The notes under the pieces were generated by a model that worked only from the letters and a program-made list of their open reading frames with translations, searched no databases and was not told the DNA's origin. Of a stretch of DNA of 64,000 bases, positions 43,658-52,454 are shown piece after piece. The number at the start of each line of letters is the position of its first letter. The first letter of the stretch is position 1. The position numbers and the translations under genes are program-made. The DNA is from UBA1847 sp942492205 (GTDB lineage Bacteria; Pseudomonadota; Gammaproteobacteria; Steroidobacterales; Woeseiaceae), in contig CALODT010000001.1 in the NCBI GenBank assembly GCA_942492205.1, forward strand, positions 248,001 through 312,000. Reading direction: 5' to 3'.

Positions 43658-45241
43658 ATGTCGAGTTCAAACGCTCAGGAAAACAAGGTTTTCATCAGCT
43701 ATTGCCACGACGACAATGACGAGCTGCTGGGAGACCAGTGGGTCGAGCAGTTTCATCGCTACCTGGGCACTCGACTCAAGCAGATTCTTGGGCGTGGCAA
43801 CGAGCCCGAGATCTGGCGTGACAAGGTACTGCAGGGAAACCAGGACTTTGCCGACGTTCTGGTCGACGAGCTGCACAAGTCAGCGGTCCTGATCTCTGTT
43901 CTGACCCCCAGCTATGTAGAGTCGGAGTGGTGCCTGCGGGAGGTCGAGGAGTTTGTGCGCGCTGCCGAAGCAGCTGGCGGTGTGAAGATCGGTAAGAATC
44001 AGAAGCGCATCTTCAAAGTCGAAAAAACGCCGGTTGATCGCTCCAGGCACCCGCCAATCCTGCAGGGTCAGACAGGTTACCGTTTCTACATCAAGGACAA
44101 GGAAAAGGGCCGCCCCAGCGAACTGGCTCTGGCAGCTGACAATCCGGAGAAACGCGCGAAGGCGCTGGAGGTCATCGAGGACCTGGCGTATCACATTATC
44201 GGTACCCTGAAGGCGATGACGGGCACAGAAGCGCCTGTGGACAGTCCTGCGGCTGCCGACTCGGGCGAGAGCGCCGAAAAAACCGTGACTGCCGTCGATG
44301 AGCCTCGTCCCGTAATCTATCTCGCCGAAACTTCATTCGACATCAGCCAGGAACGCACCGAGGTGCGACGGGAATTGCAGGGCCAGGGCTACCGGGTCGT
44401 GCCGGAAGGTCAATTGCCGGTGACCTCGCCCGACCAGTTTGATGACGCGGTGCGCGAGTGCCTCGAGCAAAGCCAGCTTGTCATTCACATGATTGGCGCC
44501 GAGCTCGCTCATAGCCCCGCAGGCCACCGTGACGATGTTGTCGTGTTACAAAACAGCCTCGCCGCCGAGCACGCAAGCAAAGGCGCGATCAGGCGCCTTA
44601 TCTGGCTGCCAAAAGGGTGTTCGTCTGACGACGAGACGCAACAGGCATTTATCGACAGCCTGCAGCGCGACCCTGCCATGCAGGGCGGTGCCGACGTTGT
44701 CCAGGGACCGGTGCAGGAGCTGATAACGAGCATTCGGGATGCTGTGAAGAAGATTGAGAAAGAGCAGCGAAAAAGCCGCGAAACACCGCAGTCTTCGGCG
44801 TCCGGCGACGCAGCGGCGAACCGGAGGAGTGTTTACGTTTGTTATTCCCGTGATGACAAGGAGTCGGTTGATCCATTACTGGATTATCTCTTCAAGAATG
44901 ACTTCGACGTTCTCGAGCCGCCGTGGCTTGATGAGGACGCAAAAGATCAGCAGTTGGTCGAGCGTCACAAGGAAAGCGTGCGGGCTTGTGATGCAATGCT
45001 CGTGTTTACTGAGAATGGCACAGAGTCCTGGCTGAAGTCGCAAATCAGCGAGCTTTTGAAGGCGCCGCATTACCGCGACAATCGGCCGCTACTCGCTCGT
45101 GCGATCTATCTCGTCGGCGGCATGAGCGAAACGACTGTTCGCACCCGGGATCTCATCATACGCGACGAAGGCGAGTTTTCCCCTGAGTTACTCGCGCCGT
45201 TTCTGGAGCAGCTCGGCCGCGGCGGGGAAACACCGCAGTGA
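43658..45241 (+). CDS. Protein with three TIR-type modules
   Basis: A 527-residue soluble protein. Module 1 (about 10-165) begins KVFISYCHDDND and has SEWCLREVEEF, where Glu95 fits the catalytic glutamate of NAD-cleaving TIR domains. Module 2 (about 225-330) begins PVIYLAETSFDISQERTEVR and resembles SEFIR/DUF4062-like relatives used in bacterial defence and signalling proteins. Module 3 (about 390-525) begins SVYVCYSRDDKESVDPLLDY but lacks the Trp-Cys...Glu signature. A charged linker joins 2 and 3. ATG at 43658 is chosen since earlier in-frame starts add an unconserved-looking Arg/Ser-rich tail. The stop overlaps the STAND start (GTGA). Likely role: NAD+ cleavage or signal relay; inference. 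Confidence 0.82.
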   Translation: MSSSNAQENKVFISYCHDDNDELLGDQWVEQFHRYLGTRLKQILGRGNEPEIWRDKVLQGNQDFADVLVDELHKSAVLISVLTPSYVESEWCLREVEEFVRAAEAAGGVKIGKNQKRIFKVEKTPVDRSRHPPILQGQTGYRFYIKDKEKGRPSELALAADNPEKRAKALEVIEDLAYHIIGTLKAMTGTEAPVDSPAAADSGESAEKTVTAVDEPRPVIYLAETSFDISQERTEVRRELQGQGYRVVPEGQLPVTSPDQFDDAVRECLEQSQLVIHMIGAELAHSPAGHRDDVVVLQNSLAAEHASKGAIRRLIWLPKGCSSDDETQQAFIDSLQRDPAMQGGADVVQGPVQELITSIRDAVKKIEKEQRKSRETPQSSASGDAAANRRSVYVCYSRDDKESVDPLLDYLFKNDFDVLEPPWLDEDAKDQQLVERHKESVRACDAMLVFTENGTESWLKSQISELLKAPHYRDNRPLLARAIYLVGGMSETTVRTRDLIIRDEGEFSPELLAPFLEQLGRGGETPQ

Positions 45242-48200
45242 ACGATCACCTCGAAGCGATGGACAATCCCTATCCGGGGCTACGTCCGTTTCAGGCCGAC
45301 GAAACGCACCTGTTTTTCGGCCGTGACGAGCAGCGCACCGAACTCCTCGGGCGATTGCGAAAGTCACGGTTTCTTGCCGTGGTTGGCACGTCCGGCAGCG
45401 GCAAGTCCTCGCTTGTCAGGGCGGGGCTGCTACCGGGTCTATACGGTGGCTTCATGGCGGGAGGCGCCAGCCGCTGGCGTATTGTCGACACGCGCCCCGG
45501 CGGCGATCCCATAGGGCGCCTTGCCAAGGCGCTGGACAGCAAAGATGCGCTGCGACCTGAGGACGATGACGATCACATCAGTTTTACCGAGGCTGCGCTG
45601 CGCCGCACGAGCCTGGGACTGATCAACGTCGTCAAGGAAGCTCGCCTGCCTGAGGGCGAACGGGTACTCGTCCTGGTGGACCAGTTCGAGGAGCTTTTCC
45701 GTTTCATCGACACCGCGAGAACGGATCGTGCGCGGGACGACGCCAGCGCGTTTGTAAAGCTGCTGCTCGCAGCCGCCGAGCAAAATGACGTCCCGATCTA
45801 CGTGATCATTACGATGCGCTCGGACTTTCTTGGCGACTGTGCGCGGTTTCGTGGTTTGCCGGAGGCAATCAATGACGGCCAGTACCTGATACCGCGACTG
45901 ACGCGCGACCAGCGCCGCGAAGCTATCACGGGACCTGCAAGCGTGAGCGGCGTGACGCTGTCCCCGACGCTGATCAATCGTCTGCTCAACGACGTCGGTG
46001 ACACACCGGATCAACTACCAATTCTGCAGCACGCACTTATGCGGACCTTCGATCGCTGGCAGGTCGAGCATCCCGACGCAGACACCATCGACCTGGATGA
46101 CTACGAAGACGTCGGCGGTATGAGTCATGCGCTGTCGCGCCACGCCGACGCGGTTTTCAAAGGCCTGGGTGACAACCTGAGTACCGAAGAGCGCCGCAGG
46201 CGCTGGCACATCGCCGAGAAACTCTTCAAGTGCATTACCGATGTGGGCAAAGGCGGCCGCAAGATACGACGCCTCGCAAGACTGCAGGATATTGCCGCGG
46301 TTGCGAAGGTCAGCGTTGAGGAGGTCGCCGCAGTTATTGACGCGTTTCGGCAAAAGAACAACTCCTTCCTGATGCCACCCATCGCTGAACAGCTCAGTCC
46401 CGACAGCTATATCGACATTTCGCATGAAAGCCTGATTCGAAACTGGTCGAGACTCGACAGGTGGGTCGATCAGGAAGCCGAGTCGGCAAGAGACTATTGT
46501 TTGCTGGCGCAGAAAGCGGAGCTGCACCAGAAAGGTGAAGAGGATCTGCTTGGGCGGCAGGCGCTCAGGGTGGCCAATGAGTGGAAGGAAAATCAACAAC
46601 CGACTGCAGCGTGGGCCGAGCGCTACGGTGCGGATTTTGAGTCCGCGATGGACTTCCTGGCGAAAAGCGATGCCAGGGTTACGGCACGCCGGGTCGCGCA
46701 GGAGCGGCGGAAAAGAATCAGGAAGGCGGTAACAATCAGCGCGGTTATCGCCATTCTTACGCCATTGATGATGCTGCTGATTTTTGCCGGGGAAGAGGCC
46801 GAATGGGCCGCCGAGCGAGAGACTACCAGGGCGGAAATCCTGAACGGTGGTGCCGACGCGAAGTTGTTCAGTTTTCTCGAAGAACGAATTCGCAGGGAAA
46901 AGGACCCTGCTTTGTGGGTGCAAGAAGCGAGCGGCGTCGACGATACGCAAGATTATTACGGGCGATTCGATCTCGCGGCATGGCTCGAAAGTTTCGGCGC
47001 ATCCGATCACGCCAATATCGTCAGTAAGTACACGAGCTGGCAGAGCTACAGAGGAGAGTTGCTGCTAGACGCAATTTGGGAGTTGCGACTTGAACCTCAT
47101 GTGTTGAACAAGGCGCTGCTTTCTATAGGCGCAGACGAGAATCAACTTCGAGGTAAGGACCTGAATGCGCTTCTCGATGCGATCTATGACGGCGAAATCT
47201 GGATTTCGCCTGAGGATCTGCTACATGCTCTGCGACCCATTCTTGTTGAGCGTTATTCAGGAGGTAAGGAATCCGCTAGTTTGGGTCGTTCTCTGGACAG
47301 GGTGGCATATGTTGATGGGCCGGACAGGTGGCTTGTAGAGGTGTACACGACGTTAGTGGACGAGGGTATCAATCTCAAAAAGTACTCTGCAATCAAGACA
47401 TCGTACTCCGAGATCAAAGCAGCATCCCGTGATGATGATGAGTACCGTCGGCAGCATAATATTGCCGAGAAAGCGATATTTCTCGCGATGCAAGACCAGC
47501 TTCGAAAGATCGTGAAAAAGCCTGCAGTTGATGTCGTAGCGCACAGGCAGGAGCTGCTCGACATGTTGGAGATCTTCGAAGACCTTGAGGAGTCGCAGGT
47601 TGCGGAGACTGAAGACCTGGCAGGAGACGCGATCGGCTTTGAGATCATCGAAGAAATAATCGTTGGGAGTGATGGTGGGCAGCTAACGGCAGATCGCCAG
47701 GAACAGCCGGAGGAAAGCGAAAGAAGAATCTTCAGGTCGATAGTCGAGTTAGACAGTGAGGGGTTGGAGGACAGGTTTGAGAGAATTCAGGCAAGCTCAA
47801 GGTCACCTCAAAATTCGGAAACCTCCCTGAAGTCTGAGGAGACAGACACAGGGGAGCAACGCAAGATCGCGTTCGTTTGGACCATAAAGATTCTTTTGGA
47901 AACGGTGCAGCCACTAATTGGTCTGGAATCTCAGCGCGTATCAAGAGAGGAGGAGCTCCAGGGGCTAATCAGTGAGATTGAGGGGGAACTCGAAGATGCA
48001 CGGAGCGAGGAAATATTCCACAGCTTTGACACGGTCGGGACTGCGCCGTTCACGCTATGGCGGCTGCGCGACAATCAGCTGTACCGAAGCCTGGAAGAGA
48101 ATGAAGCCTTCAAAAGCGTGAAGCAGACGGTCATCGATCTTTACGGTGTCTTGTTTTTCGGGTTGTTATGGTTCGTCTGGTCGGGGTTGAGGCGTGACCG

Positions 48201-48831
48201 CGCGCGCAAAGGAAAGACGTTTGCGGCGCGTGTTGGCCTGTTTCGGCTGGGACTTGCCAGCCTTGTTGATGTATCTGTCGCGTTCATCGTCGGATCGATT
48301 GTGGCGCTGGCCATCGGGGCCTTCGGTGCCTTGGTGCTCGCGATCGGATTGGATACTTTCCAATTTACCGACGACGTCATGGGAGTCAGTTTTGCACTGG
48401 TTTTTGCGACGGTCGTGGTTGCCTATCTACTGCTCCGCGATGTCATGCATTTCCGTTACCGTCGCTCGTTCGGAAAAATCCTTTTCGAGTTTCGACCTAT
48501 CGACACTGATGGAGCTCCACTGGGTCGAGGCGCGTCAGTCAGGCGAAACTGGATGACTTTCATCGGTATAGTGCTGGCAATGCTTGTAGTGCTGCTTTCC
48601 ATTGGTATCCTCTCCATGTTTGAGGACAAGATGCGCTTCTGGAACACTCGCGAGCAACTCTATTTGTTCCTCGTGATCGGCTTCTTCGAGTCCGTACTTT
48701 TGCTCGGCCTTTTCGAGAAGCTCGGCGGGCGCTGGTCGAGGACCACGGTGGTAGACACTCGCAGCGCGGAGTCCGCCTGCATCGGCGCGACTGAAAGCAC
48801 CAAACCCGTGCCGCTGCCCGCGAGCAGCTGA
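45238..48831 (+). CDS. Membrane-spanning STAND NTPase (nSTAND1) with RDD-like C-terminus
   Basis: A 1197-residue protein. N-terminal nSTAND1 ATPase: NPYPGLRPFQADETHLFFGR, Walker A GTSGSGKSS (50-58), Walker B VLVLVDQFEE (143-152), sensor-like MRSDFLGDC, and winged-helix/SYIDISHESLIRNW region near 385-405. A single membrane helix (about 497-518) follows; residues about 520-960 are a long charged, helical region with no obvious repeats; then a helix (about 965-985) and an RDD-like four-segment domain (1003-1160) with FGKILFEFRPIDTDG. STAND proteins are switch-like sensors: ligand binding releases oligomerisation. Start GTG is coupled to the TIR gene. The usual C-terminal WD40 or TPR sensor is replaced by a membrane part, which is unusual. 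Confidence 0.85.
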   Translation: MNDHLEAMDNPYPGLRPFQADETHLFFGRDEQRTELLGRLRKSRFLAVVGTSGSGKSSLVRAGLLPGLYGGFMAGGASRWRIVDTRPGGDPIGRLAKALDSKDALRPEDDDDHISFTEAALRRTSLGLINVVKEARLPEGERVLVLVDQFEELFRFIDTARTDRARDDASAFVKLLLAAAEQNDVPIYVIITMRSDFLGDCARFRGLPEAINDGQYLIPRLTRDQRREAITGPASVSGVTLSPTLINRLLNDVGDTPDQLPILQHALMRTFDRWQVEHPDADTIDLDDYEDVGGMSHALSRHADAVFKGLGDNLSTEERRRRWHIAEKLFKCITDVGKGGRKIRRLARLQDIAAVAKVSVEEVAAVIDAFRQKNNSFLMPPIAEQLSPDSYIDISHESLIRNWSRLDRWVDQEAESARDYCLLAQKAELHQKGEEDLLGRQALRVANEWKENQQPTAAWAERYGADFESAMDFLAKSDARVTARRVAQERRKRIRKAVTISAVIAILTPLMMLLIFAGEEAEWAAERETTRAEILNGGADAKLFSFLEERIRREKDPALWVQEASGVDDTQDYYGRFDLAAWLESFGASDHANIVSKYTSWQSYRGELLLDAIWELRLEPHVLNKALLSIGADENQLRGKDLNALLDAIYDGEIWISPEDLLHALRPILVERYSGGKESASLGRSLDRVAYVDGPDRWLVEVYTTLVDEGINLKKYSAIKTSYSEIKAASRDDDEYRRQHNIAEKAIFLAMQDQLRKIVKKPAVDVVAHRQELLDMLEIFEDLEESQVAETEDLAGDAIGFEIIEEIIVGSDGGQLTADRQEQPEESERRIFRSIVELDSEGLEDRFERIQASSRSPQNSETSLKSEETDTGEQRKIAFVWTIKILLETVQPLIGLESQRVSREEELQGLISEIEGELEDARSEEIFHSFDTVGTAPFTLWRLRDNQLYRSLEENEAFKSVKQTVIDLYGVLFFGLLWFVWSGLRRDRARKGKTFAARVGLFRLGLASLVDVSVAFIVGSIVALAIGAFGALVLAIGLDTFQFTDDVMGVSFALVFATVVVAYLLLRDVMHFRYRRSFGKILFEFRPIDTDGAPLGRGASVRRNWMTFIGIVLAMLVVLLSIGILSMFEDKMRFWNTREQLYLFLVIGFFESVLLLGLFEKLGGRWSRTTVVDTRSAESACIGATESTKPVPLPASS

Positions 48832-48857
48832 CAAGAACAAGAACAGAGGCAGACGAC

Positions 48858-50033
48858 ATGAAAGACCAGCACAAGCTACTAAGTATTGATGGTGGCGGCA
48901 TTCGCGGCGTTCTGGCGCTCGAATTACTCGACCGCCTGGAACGGGATATCGCGGCGGCGCAGGGTATACCGCGAGAAGAGTTCAGGCTGTCAGATTTTTT
49001 CGACTATGTCTCGGGCACCAGTACCGGTGCCGTGGTTGCCGCCTGCATCGCACGCGGCATGCCCGTTTCGGAGATCAAGGACTTTTACTGGAACTCGGGC
49101 CCGGATATGTTCCCCGGCGGATGGTTCAAGCAGAAATGGAGCTTGTTGACGAAGCAATCGAAGTTTGACGCCGGGCGCCTCGAAGTGCAGTTCAAGAAGA
49201 TGTTCGGCGAGCAGACGACGCTCGAGCCTGGCAATCTCAAGTGCCACCTCATGTGCGTAACGCGCAATCAGTCGACGGACTCGCCATGGCCAATAAGCAG
49301 CAACCCGGATGCGAAATACAACCGCCAGGACTATGCAGGATCCAACCTGAAAATCCCGCTCTGGCAGCTGGTGCGCGCCAGTGCGGCGGCGCCGTTTGTT
49401 TACCAGCCGGAAGTCATTGAGCTCGATGCCGACCACAAATTCGTGTTTCTTGATGGCGGAGTTACGCCCTACAACAATTCCGCCTGGCAGCTGTTCCGCA
49501 TGGCAACTGCCAAGGAATACAACATGAACTGGCCGACTGGCGAGGATAAACTGTTGCTGGTTTCGGTCGGCACCGGGACCTCGCCCAAAGGCGACGATGG
49601 CAAGTTTCTTGCCCGGGGTTTCATGCGGGCGTATGTCACCGCCAAACAGACAATTGGCCTGCTCATACAAAGCATGATGGTCGATCAGGATACCAACTGT
49701 CGACAGGTCGGGCGCTGCGTACATGGCGCAAAGCTGGATGCGGAAATCGGCGACATGATTCCGCGCGACGGCAAGTACGACCCGAACGATACCTACAAGA
49801 ACCGAATTCCTTTGAGCCAGGACCTGGGGCGCAGCTTTCTCTATGCGCGCTACAACGTGCACCTGGAACAGAAAGAACTCGATCGCCTGGGTTTTAGCGA
49901 CGTCAAGGCGAAGACGGTGCAGAAGCTGGATTCGGTCAAGTACATCGAAGACCTCAAGCGAATCGGCGCCCGCGTTGCAGAAGATATCAACGTGCACGAC
50001 TTCGCGCCGTTTCTGAAGAAGAGACCGTTCTGA
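48858..50033 (+). CDS. Patatin-like phospholipase (CapV-like)
   Basis: A 391-residue soluble patatin. Oxyanion loop DGGGIRG (11-17), nucleophile Ser55 in GTSTG, and catalytic Asp199 in FLDGG form the Ser/Asp dyad. The arrangement and length match the patatins used as effectors in cyclic-nucleotide defence (CapV) and other abortive systems, which degrade membrane phospholipids when switched on. No signal peptide, so it acts from the cytoplasm. The gap to the STAND gene is 26 bases and to the SLOG gene 15 bases, so it belongs to the same operon. Confidence 0.9.
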   Translation: MKDQHKLLSIDGGGIRGVLALELLDRLERDIAAAQGIPREEFRLSDFFDYVSGTSTGAVVAACIARGMPVSEIKDFYWNSGPDMFPGGWFKQKWSLLTKQSKFDAGRLEVQFKKMFGEQTTLEPGNLKCHLMCVTRNQSTDSPWPISSNPDAKYNRQDYAGSNLKIPLWQLVRASAAAPFVYQPEVIELDADHKFVFLDGGVTPYNNSAWQLFRMATAKEYNMNWPTGEDKLLLVSVGTGTSPKGDDGKFLARGFMRAYVTAKQTIGLLIQSMMVDQDTNCRQVGRCVHGAKLDAEIGDMIPRDGKYDPNDTYKNRIPLSQDLGRSFLYARYNVHLEQKELDRLGFSDVKAKTVQKLDSVKYIEDLKRIGARVAEDINVHDFAPFLKKRPF

Positions 50034-50048
50034 AGGGCGACACGAGCC

Positions 50049-50630
50049 ATGAACCAAGCTGCTGAACGAAAGGGTTCCTATCGCATCGTATTCTCCGGCC
50101 ACCGTATCGATGCGCCGGGCCGGACGACGCCACGCTTTCCTGCCAGCGGCGAGCCGGTCGCCGCGCGGCTGATTGCCAATGCATTGCGTACGGAAGTTGC
50201 GGCCAATGACACGGCACGGCTGGAAGGTATTGCGAGCGGTGCCAACGGCGGCGACATACTGTTTCTCGAAGCCTGTGCCGCGCAGGGCGTTCCTGCCACA
50301 ATCTACCTCGCACTGCCAAAAGACGAGTTTGTCGCCGCGTCGGTCGCAGACGGAGGAGAGGACTGGGTCCGGCGTTTCGAGCGCTTGTGCGAAACGATGC
50401 CCGTGCATGTCCTCGAGCATGACGAGAATTCACCGCTGAACGTGTATCAGCAGACTAACTTGTGGATGCTCGAACGTGCGCTGGCCCACAATAGCGCGGG
50501 CGTCACGGTCATGGTGCTGTGGGACGGTGCCTCCGGGGATGGGGCCGGCGGCACCCGGGATATGGTGCAACGCGCAAGCGAGGCGGGCGCGAGGGTTATC
50601 CGCCTCGACACCAGTAAGCTCCAGGAGTAG
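50049..50630 (+). CDS. SLOG-like (Rossmannoid) nucleotide-binding protein
   Basis: A 193-residue protein: YRIVFSGHRIDAPGR at the start, GIASGANGGDILFLEACAAQ in the middle, TIYLALPKDEF, and VTVMVLWDGASGDGAGGTRD near the end. This order matches the SLOG superfamily (DprA/LOG, YspA, TRPM N-terminus), which bind or cleave nucleotide-derived ligands. A similar segment occurs fused to TRAFs-binding/TPR proteins in other bacteria. Last gene of the operon. It could sense or degrade a nucleotide messenger such as a TIR product; inference. Confidence 0.72.
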   Translation: MNQAAERKGSYRIVFSGHRIDAPGRTTPRFPASGEPVAARLIANALRTEVAANDTARLEGIASGANGGDILFLEACAAQGVPATIYLALPKDEFVAASVADGGEDWVRRFERLCETMPVHVLEHDENSPLNVYQQTNLWMLERALAHNSAGVTVMVLWDGASGDGAGGTRDMVQRASEAGARVIRLDTSKLQE

Positions 50631-50662
50631 TTTCTCCGCGTCCGAATGTCCGCGCCTGTTCG

Positions 50663-52429
50663 CTAGGGTCGGTTGTCGACGAAATGAAACGGATCGTCGT
50701 TGATCAGCTGCCAGTCACGCTGCAGGGTTGCTCGAAGCTCCGAATCGGTTTCACCGACACGCTGCAGCAGATTCGCAATGATCGTCGCCTGCCCCGTCGC
50801 AACCAGCACCTGCAGATCATTTCGTCCGTGCAGCACCTTCGCATCGTCGGCATGAGTGCCCACGTCATTGATCCATATCTTGGTTGGCAAGTTCGCGCCC
50901 ACTTCAACGACGTTCCTGAGGTCTGGCGAGACAACCAGGTCGTCGGGAGCATCGAGGAGTCGATAGATCTCGTTCGCAACGATCTTGTCCGCAAGTCGCT
51001 CGTCCTTGTAGGCGATCGAGTATTCGAGCTGCCGTGTACGGTGCATGTAGAAACGGCTCACCAGCATCGACAGTGTCGCTGCGCGAACACTGAGCATGTC
51101 CAGCAGGTTGCCCAGACTCAAGCCCTTGACCAGCGACCAGAAGGACCGCGTCATTCGCGGCAGGTGGCTTAGGGTCGCTTTCGCTGCTTTCTCGAGCGAG
51201 CGTCGACCAACGACAAGCAGCAGGAGAATCAGGGCTGCAACAAGTCCTGGGATCAACGACGACGCGACGTTAAAAATCATCGTCTTGGGGCTGCCGGCAA
51301 GTGAAAATCCGCCGCCTATAAAAAAGTCGGCGAAATTCACGGCGGCGCTGGTGAGCAACGCAATGCTGACGATCCAGGCCGCCACGTTCAGCTGTCCGAG
51401 CGTGCGCCGCCGTAGCCAGGAAGTTTCCTTGCTCGGTATGCAGTTGTTCGGGTCAGGGTCGAACATCGGGTCGTGACGAACCACAGCGTCTGAAATGATG
51501 TACATGCCAAGTCGGTCGTGGTCCGCCGAGTTCGCGTAGTTGTCGACAACGTCGCCGAACCAGTCATGCCAGGCACCGTCATGCACGGATGGTTCGCTCT
51601 GCTCAAGCTGTGTGTGATTGCCGGGACGATGTTCGTGAGCCCGCGACAGGGCCAGCAGCACGCTGGAGATCGTCTGGTTATCGTATATGCCGCCGTCAAC
51701 AATCGCGACGTTCGCAGCATCGGCGCCAAAGTTGTCAGCCAGGTGCTTCTTTACCGCGTCGCAGGTGTCCCGGCTGATGCGTCCTTTGTGGGTCCAGCGG
51801 TCGTCAGGCCAGCGGTAATCTTCCGGCAGCTGCAGGGGCTCCATGCCACCAGGGATACACGACGACGACGCCATGACATCCGACATCTTCAGCATCCGGG
51901 CGTGCTCATGTTCGAGCCAGATATTGCCGTTGCCGACGCGGAAAGCGTTCGTGTTGGTGCTGTGCTGAAATCTGAACGCTACGCCGCTCTTCAGCTCGAC
52001 CCCGTTGAATATGACTTCCTCGAGGTGGGTTTTCGGCCCGCTCCAGAAGATGTCGAAAGACGGATCGCCGAAGTAGGGCTCAAAATACGTCTGCCGGTAG
52101 ACTTCAGCCCAGCAGGTAATCAGGTCCCGCCGTCCTGATGCCGCCACGGGCTTGGCCGCCGCCAGGTTCTCGAAGATCATTTCAACCGTGTTGAGCTTTG
52201 GTAGAAATTCGAAGATCTGGTCGTAAAATTGATCGAACGAGAGCTGCTTTTTCCTGGCAAGCGCGTAGCCGATCGCGGTCAATGAGCCGCCCGATACCGA
52301 TGACAGGATAGAAACTCGCTCCAGCCAGCCAATACGATTCAGATAGTCCATCGTACCAAGGTGGTACCCCAGTGCTCGTACGCCGCCGCCGGAAAGCGAC
52401 AGGGCGATTTCGCCTTTTTCACTCAACAC
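50663..52429 (-). CDS. Membrane-spanning patatin-like phospholipase
   Basis: A 588-residue patatin whose active site sits at the N-terminus: SGGGVRALGYH (oxyanion loop, residues 13-23), nucleophile Ser46 in SVSGGS (first Gly of GXSXG replaced by Ser), catalytic Asp245 in IVDGGIYDN. Two membrane helices follow (about 350-375 AAWIVSIALLTSAAVNF and 395-415 LIPGLVAALILLLLVVG), then a helical C-terminal domain of about 170 residues. It points toward the TIR/STAND operon, ending 33 bases from the SLOG gene. Lipid hydrolysis at the inner membrane is likely; its regulator may be the neighbouring operon (inference). Confidence 0.86.
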   Translation of the reverse strand: MLSEKGEIALSLSGGGVRALGYHLGTMDYLNRIGWLERVSILSSVSGGSLTAIGYALARKKQLSFDQFYDQIFEFLPKLNTVEMIFENLAAAKPVAASGRRDLITCWAEVYRQTYFEPYFGDPSFDIFWSGPKTHLEEVIFNGVELKSGVAFRFQHSTNTNAFRVGNGNIWLEHEHARMLKMSDVMASSSCIPGGMEPLQLPEDYRWPDDRWTHKGRISRDTCDAVKKHLADNFGADAANVAIVDGGIYDNQTISSVLLALSRAHEHRPGNHTQLEQSEPSVHDGAWHDWFGDVVDNYANSADHDRLGMYIISDAVVRHDPMFDPDPNNCIPSKETSWLRRRTLGQLNVAAWIVSIALLTSAAVNFADFFIGGGFSLAGSPKTMIFNVASSLIPGLVAALILLLLVVGRRSLEKAAKATLSHLPRMTRSFWSLVKGLSLGNLLDMLSVRAATLSMLVSRFYMHRTRQLEYSIAYKDERLADKIVANEIYRLLDAPDDLVVSPDLRNVVEVGANLPTKIWINDVGTHADDAKVLHGRNDLQVLVATGQATIIANLLQRVGETDSELRATLQRDWQLINDDPFHFVDNRP

Positions 52430-52454
52430 AACGGTAGCTCAGGATGCATCACTG

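Noticed and set aside
48990..50420. Minus-strand open frame of more than 470 codons across the patatin and SLOG genes
   Set aside because: Overlaps two genes with clear catalytic motifs and has no recognisable domain.
43658..50630. CBASS or Thoeris assignment for the TIR/STAND/patatin/SLOG operon
   Set aside because: No CD-NTase gene is present, so it is not CBASS; the SLOG protein is not a ThsA (no SIR2 domain and no macro domain seen), so it is not Thoeris.
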